From positions 59,530 through 123,529 of the forward strand of contig NZ_BBWU01000015.1 in the NCBI RefSeq assembly GCF_000974765.1: DNA of 64,000 bases, in the 5' to 3' direction. Below the pieces are notes generated by a model. That model was given only the letters and a program-made list of their open reading frames with translations. It did not search any database and had not been told where the DNA came from. This stretch comes from Sphingomonas changbaiensis NBRC 104936 (GTDB lineage: Bacteria > Pseudomonadota > Alphaproteobacteria > Sphingomonadales > Sphingomonadaceae). Position numbers and translations under genes: made by a program. Of this stretch, positions 52,126 through 60,429 are shown one piece after another; position 1 is the first letter of the stretch; every line of letters starts with the position of its first letter.

Positions 52126-52895
52126 GGGCTGCACTCGCGGGGGTCTTGCTTGCCGCCGCCGCGCCTGCGGCCGCTACAGGATTGCAGCCCGCCCAGTTCG
52201 GTGCGCTCGCCTTCCGCCAGCACCCGGGCGCCCAGGTCCCGCTCGACGCCGTGCTCCGGGACGAAAGCGGCCGCCCGGTGCGGCTTGGCTCGCTCCTGGC
52301 GGGCAAGCCATCCGTGCTGGTGCTCGAATATCTGCACTGCCCCAATCTGTGCGGGCTCGTGCTTGCGGGGCTTGTTCGCGATCTGAAGATGGCGGGACTC
52401 CAGCCCGGCCGTGACCTCCAGTTCGTCGCCGTCAGCATCGATCCGAAGGAAGGCCCGGCCGATGCCGCCAAGGCCCGCGCCGGCTATATCGGCGCCGATA
52501 CCGATCCGGCCGGCTGGCATTTGCTGACCGGCCCCGCGCCGACGGTCCGCCGCATCGCCGACGCGGTCGGGTTTCGCTACCGCTTCGATAAAGCGATCGG
52601 CCAGTTCGCGCATCCGGCCGGGTTCGTCGTGCTGACGCCGGATGGCCGCATCTCGCGCTACCTGCTCGGCTTCGAGCATGGTCCCGCGGCCCTCAAGGCC
52701 GCCGTCGCCGAGGCGGGCCGCGACCAGGTCGAGCCGCCCGCGCATCCGCTGCTGCTGCTCTGCTTCGGCTATGATCCGCAACAGGGCACGATCGCCTACA
52801 CTGCGATGCAGGCGTTGCGCGTGGCGGCCTTCGCCGCCGTCGCGGCGATTGCCTATTACGTCCTGTCGGCGCTCCGCCGCGAGCGGGCCCGCTGA
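52122..52895 (+). CDS. SCO1/SenC/PrrC copper chaperone
   Basis: The 257-residue product has a signal peptide (MRAALAGVLLAAAAPAAA) and a thioredoxin-like fold. The copper-binding CxxxC is in LHCPNLCGL (Cys73, Cys77) and the third ligand is His164 in QFAHPAGF. A C-terminal membrane helix (about 226-248) anchors it, which is an unusual position, since most Sco proteins have an N-terminal anchor. It delivers copper to the CuA site of the CoxB subunit encoded next. Confidence 0.92.
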   Translation: MRAALAGVLLAAAAPAAATGLQPAQFGALAFRQHPGAQVPLDAVLRDESGRPVRLGSLLAGKPSVLVLEYLHCPNLCGLVLAGLVRDLKMAGLQPGRDLQFVAVSIDPKEGPADAAKARAGYIGADTDPAGWHLLTGPAPTVRRIADAVGFRYRFDKAIGQFAHPAGFVVLTPDGRISRYLLGFEHGPAALKAAVAEAGRDQVEPPAHPLLLLCFGYDPQQGTIAYTAMQALRVAAFAAVAAIAYYVLSALRRERAR

Positions 52896-53839
52896 TGCGC
52901 GGCTTTCCGGTCTGGCCGGTAGAGGCGGGCCATTATGCCGGGGAAATGGACGCGCTATTCATCGCGCTCGTCATCGTCACTGTCCTCACGGCCGGCTTCG
53001 TCTGTTTCCTGCTGATCTTCTTCGCCGCCCGCTACCGCGCGGGCCACGCCGCCGACCGCAGCCACACGATCGAAAAAACCTGGAAATGGGAAGTCGGCTG
53101 GACGACGGCCTCGCTGCTCATCTTCGTCGGGCTCGCCGTCTGGGGCGCGGACCTCTACCTGCGCCTCTATCAGCCGCCAAAGAACGCGGTGCAGATCTTC
53201 GTCGTCGGCAAGCAGTGGATGTGGAAGGCGCAGCATCCCGGCGGCCAGCGCGAGATCAACGAGCTGCACGTGCCCGTCGGCCGCGCGGTGCGGCTGGTGA
53301 TGGCGTCGCAGGATACGATCCACAGCTTCTACGTCCCCGCGCTGCGCGTGAAGCAGGACGTCGTCCCCGGCCGCTATGAATCGCTGTGGTTCGAGGCGGA
53401 CCGCCCCGGGCGTTACCACCTGTTCTGCGCCGAATATTGCGGCACCGATCACGCCCGGATGGGTGGCTGGCTGGTCGTGATGAAGCCGCGCGAATTCGCC
53501 GGCTGGCTCCGCAGCCAGGGCGGTCAGCCAACCTTGGCCGCCCAGGGGGAACAGCTGTTCCATTCCTTCGGTTGCAGCGGCTGCCATGGCCCGGGCGGGA
53601 CGGTTCGCGCGCCCGATCTGAACGGCGTCTATGGCGGGCCCGTCGCACTCCAGGACGGCCGCGTCGTTACGGCCGACGAGCGTTACGTCCGCGATTCGAT
53701 CCTGTTGCCCAAATCCGAAGTCGCTGCGGGCTATGACCCGGTGATGCCGTCGTTCGCCGGCCAGGTCGGGGAGGACGATCTCGCCAAGCTGGTCGCCTAT
53801 GTCCAGTCGCTGGGCAACGCGCGAAAAGGGGCAAGCTGA
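52895..53839 (+). CDS. coxB: Cytochrome c oxidase subunit II with fused cytochrome c (caa3 type)
   Basis: The 314-residue product has two membrane helices (about 20-44 and 66-90) and a CuA domain with His143, Cys178, Cys182, His186 and Met189 ([12 protein letters not shown]). A C-terminal cytochrome c domain has heme site CSGCH (227-231) and axial Met284 in PVMPSFAG. The fusion is what makes the enzyme caa3: it takes electrons directly from ACIII or a cytochrome c. No cleavable signal peptide is obvious. Confidence 0.95.
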   Translation: MRGFPVWPVEAGHYAGEMDALFIALVIVTVLTAGFVCFLLIFFAARYRAGHAADRSHTIEKTWKWEVGWTTASLLIFVGLAVWGADLYLRLYQPPKNAVQIFVVGKQWMWKAQHPGGQREINELHVPVGRAVRLVMASQDTIHSFYVPALRVKQDVVPGRYESLWFEADRPGRYHLFCAEYCGTDHARMGGWLVVMKPREFAGWLRSQGGQPTLAAQGEQLFHSFGCSGCHGPGGTVRAPDLNGVYGGPVALQDGRVVTADERYVRDSILLPKSEVAAGYDPVMPSFAGQVGEDDLAKLVAYVQSLGNARKGAS

Positions 53840-55455
53840 TGCACGGACCGCGCCCGAACTACCTGACGGCGGAAACGACGATCCGCTCCTGGCTGTTCAG
53901 CACCGATCACAAGCGGATCGCGCTCCTCTATTTCGCGTCGATCACCTTCTTCTTCCTGATCGGCGGCCTCGCGGCGGTGATGATCCGCCTGGAGCTGGTG
54001 ACGCCGGCCGCCGATCTGGTGCGCCCGGACACCTACAACCGCCTGTTCACGATGCACGGCGTGATCATGGTCTGGTTCTTCCTGGTGCCCTCGATCCCGA
54101 CCACGCTCGGCAATTTCGTGCTGCCGCTGATGCTGGGCGCGCGCGACCTTGCCTTTCCGCGGTTGAACCTCGCCAGCTGGTATTTCTACATCGCCGGGGG
54201 CGCGTTGACCGTGCTCGCGCTGCTGCTGGGCGGCGTCGACACCGGCTGGACCTTCTACGAGCCCTACGCGTCGGCCTTTTCCAACGGCTATGTGACGCTC
54301 GCGGTGCTCGGCATTTTCCTGTCGGGCTTCTCGTCGATCCTGACCGGACTCAATTTCATCGTCACCACGCACAAGCTGCGCGCTCCCGGGCTGACCTGGT
54401 ACCGGCTGCCGCTCTTCTGCTGGTCGCTGTATTCGACCAGCGTGATCCTGGTGCTGGCAACGCCGGTGCTGGCGATGACGCTGCTGATGCTGGTCGCGGA
54501 GCGCGTGCTCGGCATCGGCATCTTCGATCCGGCGCTCGGCGGCGATCCGCTGCTGTGGCAGCACATGTTCTGGTTCTACAGCCACCCGGCCGTCTACATC
54601 ATGGTGCTGCCCGCGATCGGCATCGTCAGCGAGCTGATCCCGGCCTTCGCGCGTAAGAAGATTTTCGGTTACAAGTTCGTGGCCTGGGCCAGCGTCGCGA
54701 TTGCTGCGATCGGCTTTCTCGTCTGGGGCCATCACATGTTCGTGGCCGGCCAGTCCCTCTACGCCAGCCTCATTTTCTCGTTCCTCAGCTACCTCGTCGC
54801 GGTTCCGTCGGCGATCAAGGTGTTCAACTGGGTCGCGACGCTGCACAAGGGCTGGATCCGCTTCGACGCGCCGATGCTCTACGCATTCGGCTTTGTCGGC
54901 CTGTTCACGATCGGCGGCCTGACCGGCCTGTTCCTGGCCGCGCTCGCGATCGACGTGCACGTGACCGACACCTATTTCGTGATCGCCCATTTCCACTACA
55001 TCATGGTCGGCGGATCGGTCAGCGCCTTCTTCGGCGGCCTCCATTATTGGTGGCCGAAGATCACCGGCCGCCTCTATCCCGAAGGCTGGGCGCGTGCCGC
55101 GGCGATCCTGATGTTCTTCGGCTTCAACCTGACCTTCTTCCCGCAATTCATACTCGGCTGGCTCGGCATGCCGCGCCGCTACGACGCCTATCCGCCGGAG
55201 TTTCAGATCTGGCACGTGCTGTCGTCGGCGGGCGCGAGCACCCTCGCAGTCGCCTACGCGATGCCATTGTTCTATTTCTTCTGGTCGCTGGTCTGGGGCC
55301 AGCGCGCGCCGGCCAATCCGTGGGGCGTGACCGGCCTCGAATGGCTGACCAGTTCGCCGCCGCCGCCGCGGAACTTCGACACGACCCCGGTCGTCATACG
55401 GGGGCCCTATGACTATGTGGACGGCCAGCCTCGGCCCCAAGCCGAGAATGTCTGA
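53839..55455 (+). CDS. coxA: Cytochrome c oxidase subunit I (A2-type heme-copper oxidase)
   Basis: The 538-residue product has twelve helices. Ligands are His73 (low-spin heme), His249, His298 and His299 (CuB), and His384 and His386 (hemes). At the D-channel end, the usual Glu of HPEVY is replaced: the sequence is [10 protein letters not shown] with Tyr247-Ser248, the mark of the A2 subfamily, as in Thermus caa3. It reduces oxygen to water and pumps protons. It overlaps coxB by one base and coxC by eight. Confidence 0.97.
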   Translation: MHGPRPNYLTAETTIRSWLFSTDHKRIALLYFASITFFFLIGGLAAVMIRLELVTPAADLVRPDTYNRLFTMHGVIMVWFFLVPSIPTTLGNFVLPLMLGARDLAFPRLNLASWYFYIAGGALTVLALLLGGVDTGWTFYEPYASAFSNGYVTLAVLGIFLSGFSSILTGLNFIVTTHKLRAPGLTWYRLPLFCWSLYSTSVILVLATPVLAMTLLMLVAERVLGIGIFDPALGGDPLLWQHMFWFYSHPAVYIMVLPAIGIVSELIPAFARKKIFGYKFVAWASVAIAAIGFLVWGHHMFVAGQSLYASLIFSFLSYLVAVPSAIKVFNWVATLHKGWIRFDAPMLYAFGFVGLFTIGGLTGLFLAALAIDVHVTDTYFVIAHFHYIMVGGSVSAFFGGLHYWWPKITGRLYPEGWARAAAILMFFGFNLTFFPQFILGWLGMPRRYDAYPPEFQIWHVLSSAGASTLAVAYAMPLFYFFWSLVWGQRAPANPWGVTGLEWLTSSPPPPRNFDTTPVVIRGPYDYVDGQPRPQAENV

Positions 55456-56080
55456 GGCGACCCCAGCCTTCCAGTTCGCTTCCGTGCCGCAGCAGCGCGA
55501 GGCGGCGACGCTCGGCATGTGGACCTTCCTGGCGACCGAGGTGCTGTTCTTCGGCGCTCTGATCGCCGCCTATTCGGCCTATCGCATCGCCTGGCCTGAC
55601 GAAATCGCCGCGGCGGCGCGCCACACCAAGGTGGCGCTGGGCGCGATCAACACCGCCGTGCTGCTCACCAGCAGCGCCTTCATGGCAAGCGCCGTCGCGT
55701 TCGACGAGGCAAAGCGCCGCCGTCCCGTCGTGCTGTGCCTGCTCGCCACCGCAGTGCTCGGCCTGCTGTTCATCGGCATCAAGGGTTATGAATATTGCCT
55801 GGAGTATCAGGAAGGGCTCGTCCCCGCACTGAACTTCCAGCTCGGCCGTTATGGCGGCATCGGCGAGCTGTTCTTTCTCTTCTATTTCTTCGCGACCGGC
55901 TTTCATGCGGTCCACCTGACGATCGGCATCGCGATGGTGGTGATGCTGGCAGTGCGGACCGGAGCAGGGCATCCGCCGCACGCGCCGGTGCTCAGGATGG
56001 TGGGCCTTTACTGGCACTTCGTCGACATCGTCTGGATCTTCCTGTTCCCGCTGATCTACCTGCCGGGGAGGGTGGGATGA
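55448..56080 (+). CDS. coxC: Cytochrome c oxidase subunit III
   Basis: The 210-residue product has five helices. Family segments are [36 protein letters not shown], and the C-terminal [12 protein letters not shown] to [18 protein letters not shown]. The start at 55448 (MSEATPAF) overlaps the coxA end; an earlier in-frame ATG at 55409 lies deeper inside coxA and would add residues unlike the family. Confidence 0.95.
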   Translation: MSEATPAFQFASVPQQREAATLGMWTFLATEVLFFGALIAAYSAYRIAWPDEIAAAARHTKVALGAINTAVLLTSSAFMASAVAFDEAKRRRPVVLCLLATAVLGLLFIGIKGYEYCLEYQEGLVPALNFQLGRYGGIGELFFLFYFFATGFHAVHLTIGIAMVVMLAVRTGAGHPPHAPVLRMVGLYWHFVDIVWIFLFPLIYLPGRVG

Positions 56081-56397
56081 GCGCCGTGTTGCGCACGATC
56101 TGGGGGTGCTGGGCGGCGCTGGTCGTGCTGCTCGCGACGACCACCGGGCTCGCGTTCGTGCCGCTCGGCCGCTGGAACATCGTCGTCGCGCTCGCGATCG
56201 CCACCGCGAAGGCGCTGATCGTCGTGATCGTCTTCATGGAACTGCGCCGCAGCTCGGGCCTTGTCCGGGTCTTCGCCGGGGCCGGCTTCCTCTGGCTATT
56301 GATCCTGCTCGGCCTGACGGGCGCCGATTATTCAAGCCGCCACGAAAGCTACATCCCGAACACGCTCCAGCTTCACGAGACGCCGGTGAAGCGATGA
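56077..56397 (+). CDS. coxD: Cytochrome c oxidase subunit IV-like (CoxD/CyoD family)
   Basis: The 106-residue product has three short helices (about 8-30, 33-52 and 62-82) with the GRWNIVVALAIATAKALIVVIVFMEL stretch of prokaryotic subunit IV, then a short tail. It is coupled to coxC (ATGA) and to the GH1 fusion gene downstream (ATGA). Confidence 0.88.
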   Translation: MSAVLRTIWGCWAALVVLLATTTGLAFVPLGRWNIVVALAIATAKALIVVIVFMELRRSSGLVRVFAGAGFLWLLILLGLTGADYSSRHESYIPNTLQLHETPVKR

Positions 56398-58199
56398 TCC
56401 GGGTTGTGTCGTACTGGAAGGCGATCCTTGCCGGCGTCGCGGGTGCGCTGGCCTGGGAAGCGGCAGCGCGGCTGCTGATCTGGGCCGGGCTGCCGATGTT
56501 CGACATGGTCCGACTGCTCGGCAACTTGTTCTTCGATGATCGCCAATCGTGGTTGTGGTGGCCGGCCGGTCTCGTGCTCCATCTCGGCGTCGGCGCGCTC
56601 TGGGCGATCTTTTACGCCTATTTCTGCTGGTCGGTCCTTCGCTTTCGACCACCCATCCAGGGCTTGATCTTTTCGGCCGTCCCCGCGGTGCTCGCGATCC
56701 TGATCGTCCGGCCTCAGCTCGAGCTGATGCATATGCCGACGATGGCGCATTTCCCTTATTCGGGGCTGTTCGGCGTGTCGGACGGCTGGATCGGGCCGGT
56801 CGGCATCGTGCTCGGGCACGCGATCTATGGGCTGGTCATGGGCGCGCTCTATGTCCGGCCGGTCGGGCGCAGGGTCGGCACGGAACGCGCGCCCGATCCG
56901 GACCGCGCGGTACCCGACCTGATCTTCAAGCCCGCGCCGGATCCGCCGTCGCTCGACAATTTCATGTTCGCGACCGGCATCGAGTGCAGCTACCCGACGA
57001 TCGAAAAGGGCCGCTGGCGGCTCGACGAGATGGCGACCTGCGGCCATTACCGCCACTGGCGGCGGGACCTCGAGCTGGTGCGGGAGCTCGGCATTTCCTA
57101 CCTGCGCTATGGCCCGCCGCTGCACCTGATCCTGCGCGGGCCCGGTCGCTACGACTGGTCGTTCATGGATCAGGTCGCCGCCGCGATGCAGCAGCTCGGC
57201 ATTCGCCCGATCATCGACTTCTGCCATTTCGGGCTGCCCGACTGGCTGGAGAATTTCCAGAACCCGCATGTGCCCGAAGCGCTCGGCGCCTATGCCGGCG
57301 CCTTTGCCAAACGCTACCCCTGGATCGGCCATTACACGCCGATCAACGAGATGTATGTCTGCGCCCGGCTCTCCGCGCTCGAAGGGCTGTGGAACGAGCA
57401 GTGCACCGACGAGCGTTCGTTTGTGACCGCCGCGCGTCACCTCGCCAAAGCGGCGGTGCTGGTCACTCAGGCCGTCCGGCGCGAGCGGCCCGACGCGATC
57501 TTCGTCAACAACGAAAGCAGCGAATTCTACCAGCCTTGCTGCCCCGATCCGGAAATCGAGCGCATCGCCGATTTCGAGAATGAGCGCCGCTTCATCCCGC
57601 TGGACCTGCTCTACGCGCAGGCGCCGCGCGACGATGTGCGCGATTATCTGTTCGATCACGGCATGCCCAAGGACGAATATGCCTGGTTCATGAGTCAGAA
57701 GGTGCCGGAACGCACGATCCTGGGCGTCGATTATTACGACTGGAACGAAAAGGTGATCGACCGCGACGGCCATGCCGAATCGCTGGGGGAGCTGTTCGGC
57801 TGGTACGTGATCACGTCCCAATATTATCGCCGCTACAAGCGGATGGTGATGCACACTGAGACAAACAGCCGCGATCCGGCCGAGGCGCCGATGTGGCTGT
57901 GGCGGCAATGGCACAATGTCGAGCTGATCCGGAAGGCGGGCGTGCCGGTGGTCGGCTTTACCTGGTACAGCCTGACCGACCAGGTCGATTGGAACATCGC
58001 GATCAGCCATCCGGTCGGCAACGTGACTCCGGTGGGGCTGTTCGACCTGAACCGCGACGTGCGCGGCGTCGGCCTTGCCTACAAGCAGTTGATCGAGATG
58101 TTCCGCGACAGCACGCTCGTCTGCCCGCGCTGGGGCGAGCTCGACGAGACCGCCGCGCTGCCGCCCGAGCCGAAGCAGGAGCGGGAGGCGGCGCAGTGA
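56394..58199 (+). CDS. Membrane domain fused to a glycoside hydrolase family 1 enzyme
   Basis: The 601-residue product has an N-terminal integral membrane domain with about four helices (8-30, 54-78, 86-106 and 132-155), followed by a linker and a GH1 (beta-glucosidase-like) barrel from about residue 190 to 585. The acid/base Glu is Glu319 in TPINEMYV. The nucleophile is probably Glu489 in MHTETNSRD, an altered form of the usual TENG. ELFGWYVITSQYYRRY and TWYSLTDQVDW are family-like. Coupled by ATGA to coxD, it is in the respiratory operon, an odd place for a glycosidase. It may trim a glycolipid or glycoconjugate at the membrane, or be a non-hydrolytic scaffold. Confidence 0.87.
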   Translation: MIRVVSYWKAILAGVAGALAWEAAARLLIWAGLPMFDMVRLLGNLFFDDRQSWLWWPAGLVLHLGVGALWAIFYAYFCWSVLRFRPPIQGLIFSAVPAVLAILIVRPQLELMHMPTMAHFPYSGLFGVSDGWIGPVGIVLGHAIYGLVMGALYVRPVGRRVGTERAPDPDRAVPDLIFKPAPDPPSLDNFMFATGIECSYPTIEKGRWRLDEMATCGHYRHWRRDLELVRELGISYLRYGPPLHLILRGPGRYDWSFMDQVAAAMQQLGIRPIIDFCHFGLPDWLENFQNPHVPEALGAYAGAFAKRYPWIGHYTPINEMYVCARLSALEGLWNEQCTDERSFVTAARHLAKAAVLVTQAVRRERPDAIFVNNESSEFYQPCCPDPEIERIADFENERRFIPLDLLYAQAPRDDVRDYLFDHGMPKDEYAWFMSQKVPERTILGVDYYDWNEKVIDRDGHAESLGELFGWYVITSQYYRRYKRMVMHTETNSRDPAEAPMWLWRQWHNVELIRKAGVPVVGFTWYSLTDQVDWNIAISHPVGNVTPVGLFDLNRDVRGVGLAYKQLIEMFRDSTLVCPRWGELDETAALPPEPKQEREAAQ

Positions 58200-58741
58200 G
58201 CGGCTGGCCGTTCCAGGGCAGCGACCCGGGGCCGCTGCAGCGGCCTCGGCTGGCGGGCGCGATCGCTGCGGGGATCGCCGCCATTCCCGCCGCGGCTTTG
58301 GTCTGGCTGACCGGGTCGGCGCAGATGCCGGCCCGGGTGATCGGCGTGTCGCAGCCGTTGCTGGTGCTGCTCAGCATCGCCGGCCTCGCCATATCCGGTG
58401 GCATCTATGGGGCGATCTTCCTTCGCGCCGCGAACGATCGCCGGGGCGGCTGGCTGTTCGGGCTTGGCTGGGGTTTCCTGACCTGGACGCTCGGCCCGAT
58501 CACGCTGTTCCAGTGGCTGCTCGGCCGGCCGGTGGCGATCGGCCGCCACGCCGCCTATCTGCTCGCCGCGCACCTGCTCTGGGGGCTTCTGTTCGGCGTC
58601 GTTTTTCCGCTCGTTCAGAATATGGTGAAGCGCACGATCGAAAATGCGCCGTCGCCGCGCGAGCAGAGCCTCCGGCGGCGCAATCCGGACGACCGCCCGC
58701 CGCAGCGCTATCGCCGGATGTCGACCGCGCGCGAAAACTGA
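58196..58741 (+). CDS. Polytopic membrane protein of unknown function, end of cox operon
   Basis: The 181-residue product starts with GTG overlapping the stop of the GH1 fusion (GTGA). It has four helices (about 17-40, 48-76, 85-107 and 117-140) and a basic C-terminal tail rich in Arg. The second half (HLLWGLLFGVVFPLVQN) recalls the small domain at the start of the preceding fusion protein (GHAIYGLVMGALYVRPV). I recognise no family. Coupling suggests that it works with the GH1 fusion. Confidence 0.7.
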   Translation: MSGWPFQGSDPGPLQRPRLAGAIAAGIAAIPAAALVWLTGSAQMPARVIGVSQPLLVLLSIAGLAISGGIYGAIFLRAANDRRGGWLFGLGWGFLTWTLGPITLFQWLLGRPVAIGRHAAYLLAAHLLWGLLFGVVFPLVQNMVKRTIENAPSPREQSLRRRNPDDRPPQRYRRMSTAREN

Positions 58742-58744
58742 AGG

Positions 58745-59467
58745 CTACGCCGCCACCGCCTCCAGACCCACCGTGTCGCGATGAAGATAGGCCGGGTCGA
58801 AACCCGCCATTGCGCGAAGAGCGGGAAAATCGAAAATCTCGACGCTACGCCCGCGTTTGGCGACCAGCCCCATCGCGCGGAGCTGCTGCAGCACGCGGTT
58901 CACGTGCACGCCGGTCAGGCCGAGCACGTCGGCCAACTGCTCCTGGGTCAGCGGCAGCTCGATTCGCGCCTGGCGGCGGTCGCAGCCATAGCCGCGGCGG
59001 ACGGCGAGCTCGCACAGCAGGTGCGCCAGCCGCTCCTGCGCCGAGAGGCGGCCGAGGCACAGCGTCCACCGGGTCAGGATCGCGTTCTCGACAAAGGCCG
59101 TCTGCGCGAACAGCGCGGCGATCGCAGGATAATAGACGCCGAGCGCCAGCGCCTGATCGCGCTCGATCGACAGCAACGTCCCCTGCGTCAGCATCCGCAC
59201 GCCATAATCGATGCGCCCGAACGCCAGCACGTCGAGATTGCAGAAGTCGCCGGGCAGGGCGAGGCCGACGATCTGGCGGCTGCCGCTGCGCGCGGTCTGA
59301 TGACGAAAGGCCCAGCCTTCGGCCAGCAGGTAAAGCGAGCCCGCCTTGCTGCCTTCGTCGACCAGGCTGCTTCGCGGTGCGACGGCGCGACTGGTCAGCG
59401 CGTCACCGAGATGCCGCCGCTCTTCCGGCGTGAGGCCGGCAAACCGATCCAGGCCGTTCAGGATCAT
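58745..59467 (-). CDS. Crp/Fnr-family transcriptional regulator
   Basis: The 240-residue product has an N-terminal cyclic-nucleotide-binding-type domain (about 10-125: SLYLLAEGWAFRHQTA, LPGDFCNLDVLAFGR) and a C-terminal winged helix with ELPLTQEQLADVLGLTGVHVNRVLQQL (about 170-196). The Fnr iron-sulfur cysteines are absent, so it is not a classic oxygen sensor. It is convergent with the cox operon three bases away and could regulate it; no evidence decides this. Confidence 0.92.
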   Translation of the reverse strand: MILNGLDRFAGLTPEERRHLGDALTSRAVAPRSSLVDEGSKAGSLYLLAEGWAFRHQTARSGSRQIVGLALPGDFCNLDVLAFGRIDYGVRMLTQGTLLSIERDQALALGVYYPAIAALFAQTAFVENAILTRWTLCLGRLSAQERLAHLLCELAVRRGYGCDRRQARIELPLTQEQLADVLGLTGVHVNRVLQQLRAMGLVAKRGRSVEIFDFPALRAMAGFDPAYLHRDTVGLEAVAA

Positions 59468-59557
59468 ACGCTTCTCCTGGCAGCCCCTTCGACAACAGGT
59501 CGAGGCCGCTGTTCATCTTAGCAGACAAATGCCGCCGCGCCATATTGTTAGTTCATC

Positions 59558-59593
59558 TGTCCGGCTCCGAACAGGAATGTTCGTTTCCGGACA
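59558..59593. promoter_or_regulatory. 36-bp symmetric dyad, candidate enhancer for the sigma-54 promoter
   Basis: Outer arms TGTCCGG (59558-59564) and CCGGACA (59587-59593), and inner arms GAACA (59569-59573) and TGTTC (59578-59582), share one centre between 59575 and 59576. Thirteen of 18 base pairs are complementary. It ends 47 bases before the -24 element, a normal distance for a bacterial enhancer-binding protein site. It could also serve the divergent Crp/Fnr gene. Confidence 0.7.
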
Positions 59594-59639
59594 TTCCGGA
59601 ACGGGTCCGTATTGGTCGTTCCAGAGGGGAAGCGCGCGC

Positions 59640-59655
59640 TGGCACGGGCTTTGCT
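59640..59655 (+). promoter_or_regulatory. Consensus sigma-54 (-24/-12) promoter
   Basis: TGGCACGGGCTTTGCT matches the RpoN consensus TGGCACG-N4-TTGCW at every fixed position, with GG (59641-59642) and GC (59653-59654) separated by the required ten bases. Transcription would begin near 59666 and run into pcm, tolC and popZ. Confidence 0.75.
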
Positions 59656-59761
59656 GATGGACCGGCATGTCCTGCTTGGCCTTAGCCCACCTTGCCGATA
59701 AGACGCGACTGGAACGCAAGTGTATTGCGCTACTAAAACAGTTGTGCGAATAGGCAGGCCA

Positions 59762-60412
59762 ATGACCGAGCAGAATTTCGAAGCGATGCGTCGCGCGATG
59801 GTGGAGAGCCAGCTCCGGACCACCGGGGTCAACGATCCGCGCGTGGTGGCTGCAATGGCCGAGGTGCCGCGTGAGCGGTTCGTGCCCGTTGAGCGCCGCG
59901 CGCTCGCCTATATCGATCGTCCCATCGTGCTCGGCTCCGGCCGCGCGCTGAACATTCCCGAGGCGACGGGCCTGCTGCTGACCGCGGCAGCCGTGCGCGC
60001 GTCGGACAAGGTGCTGCTGGTCGGCGCCGCGAGCGGCTACACCGCCGCGCTGCTGGAGAAGCTTGCAGCCCATGTTGTCGCGCCGGAGGAAGACGCCGCC
60101 CTGCTGACCTTCGCCCGCGAGAACCTGTCGGGCAGCCGCGTCGAGCTGGTCGAGGGGCCGCTGAACCAGGGCTGGGCCGCTGCCGCTCCCTATGACCTGA
60201 TCGTCATCGACGGCCTGATCGAGCAGGTGCCCGACGCGCTTGTCGAGCAGCTCGCGGACAATGGTCGGCTTGCCTGTGCCATCCTCGATCGCGGCGCCTC
60301 GCGCCTGGCGGTCGGCCGCAAATCCGGCGCCGGCTTCGGCTTCGACATGTTCGCGGACTGCGAGTCGGCTCCCTTGCCCGGCTTTGCCCGTCCCAAGTCC
60401 TTCGTATTCTAA
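59762..60412 (+). CDS. Protein-L-isoaspartate O-methyltransferase family protein
   Basis: The 216-residue SAM methyltransferase has the N-terminal pattern MRRAMVESQLRTTGVNDPRVV and RFVPVERRALAYIDRP, motif I VLLVGAASGYTAALL (about 86-100) and post-I VAPEEDAALLTFA. Isoaspartate repair is the family function, but many alphaproteobacterial members next to tolC have not been tested. I chose the ATG at 59762 over an in-frame start at 59720 because MTEQNFEAMRRAMVESQ is the family N-terminus. The next gene is 17 bases downstream. Confidence 0.9.
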   Translation: MTEQNFEAMRRAMVESQLRTTGVNDPRVVAAMAEVPRERFVPVERRALAYIDRPIVLGSGRALNIPEATGLLLTAAAVRASDKVLLVGAASGYTAALLEKLAAHVVAPEEDAALLTFARENLSGSRVELVEGPLNQGWAAAAPYDLIVIDGLIEQVPDALVEQLADNGRLACAILDRGASRLAVGRKSGAGFGFDMFADCESAPLPGFARPKSFVF

Positions 60413-60429
60413 CGAGAGAAAAAACCGGA

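Larger units (their letters stand above)
59468..59761. promoter_or_regulatory. Divergent control region between the Crp/Fnr gene and pcm-tolC-popZ
   Basis: This noncoding stretch of 294 bases holds the sigma-54 promoter and 36-bp dyad described separately. Between the promoter and pcm there is a leader of about 95 bases with no good open frame (one 14-codon frame only). A second sigma-70-like promoter may lie in GTGTATTGCGCTACTAAAAC near 59720. It also contains a weak palindrome TGGTCGTTCCAG near 59613. Confidence 0.6.

Noticed and set aside
53797..55518. A 573-codon open frame on the minus strand opposite coxA
   Set aside because: It is very rich in Glu, Arg, Gln and His, as expected from the reverse complement of a membrane protein gene; coxA has every heme and CuB ligand.
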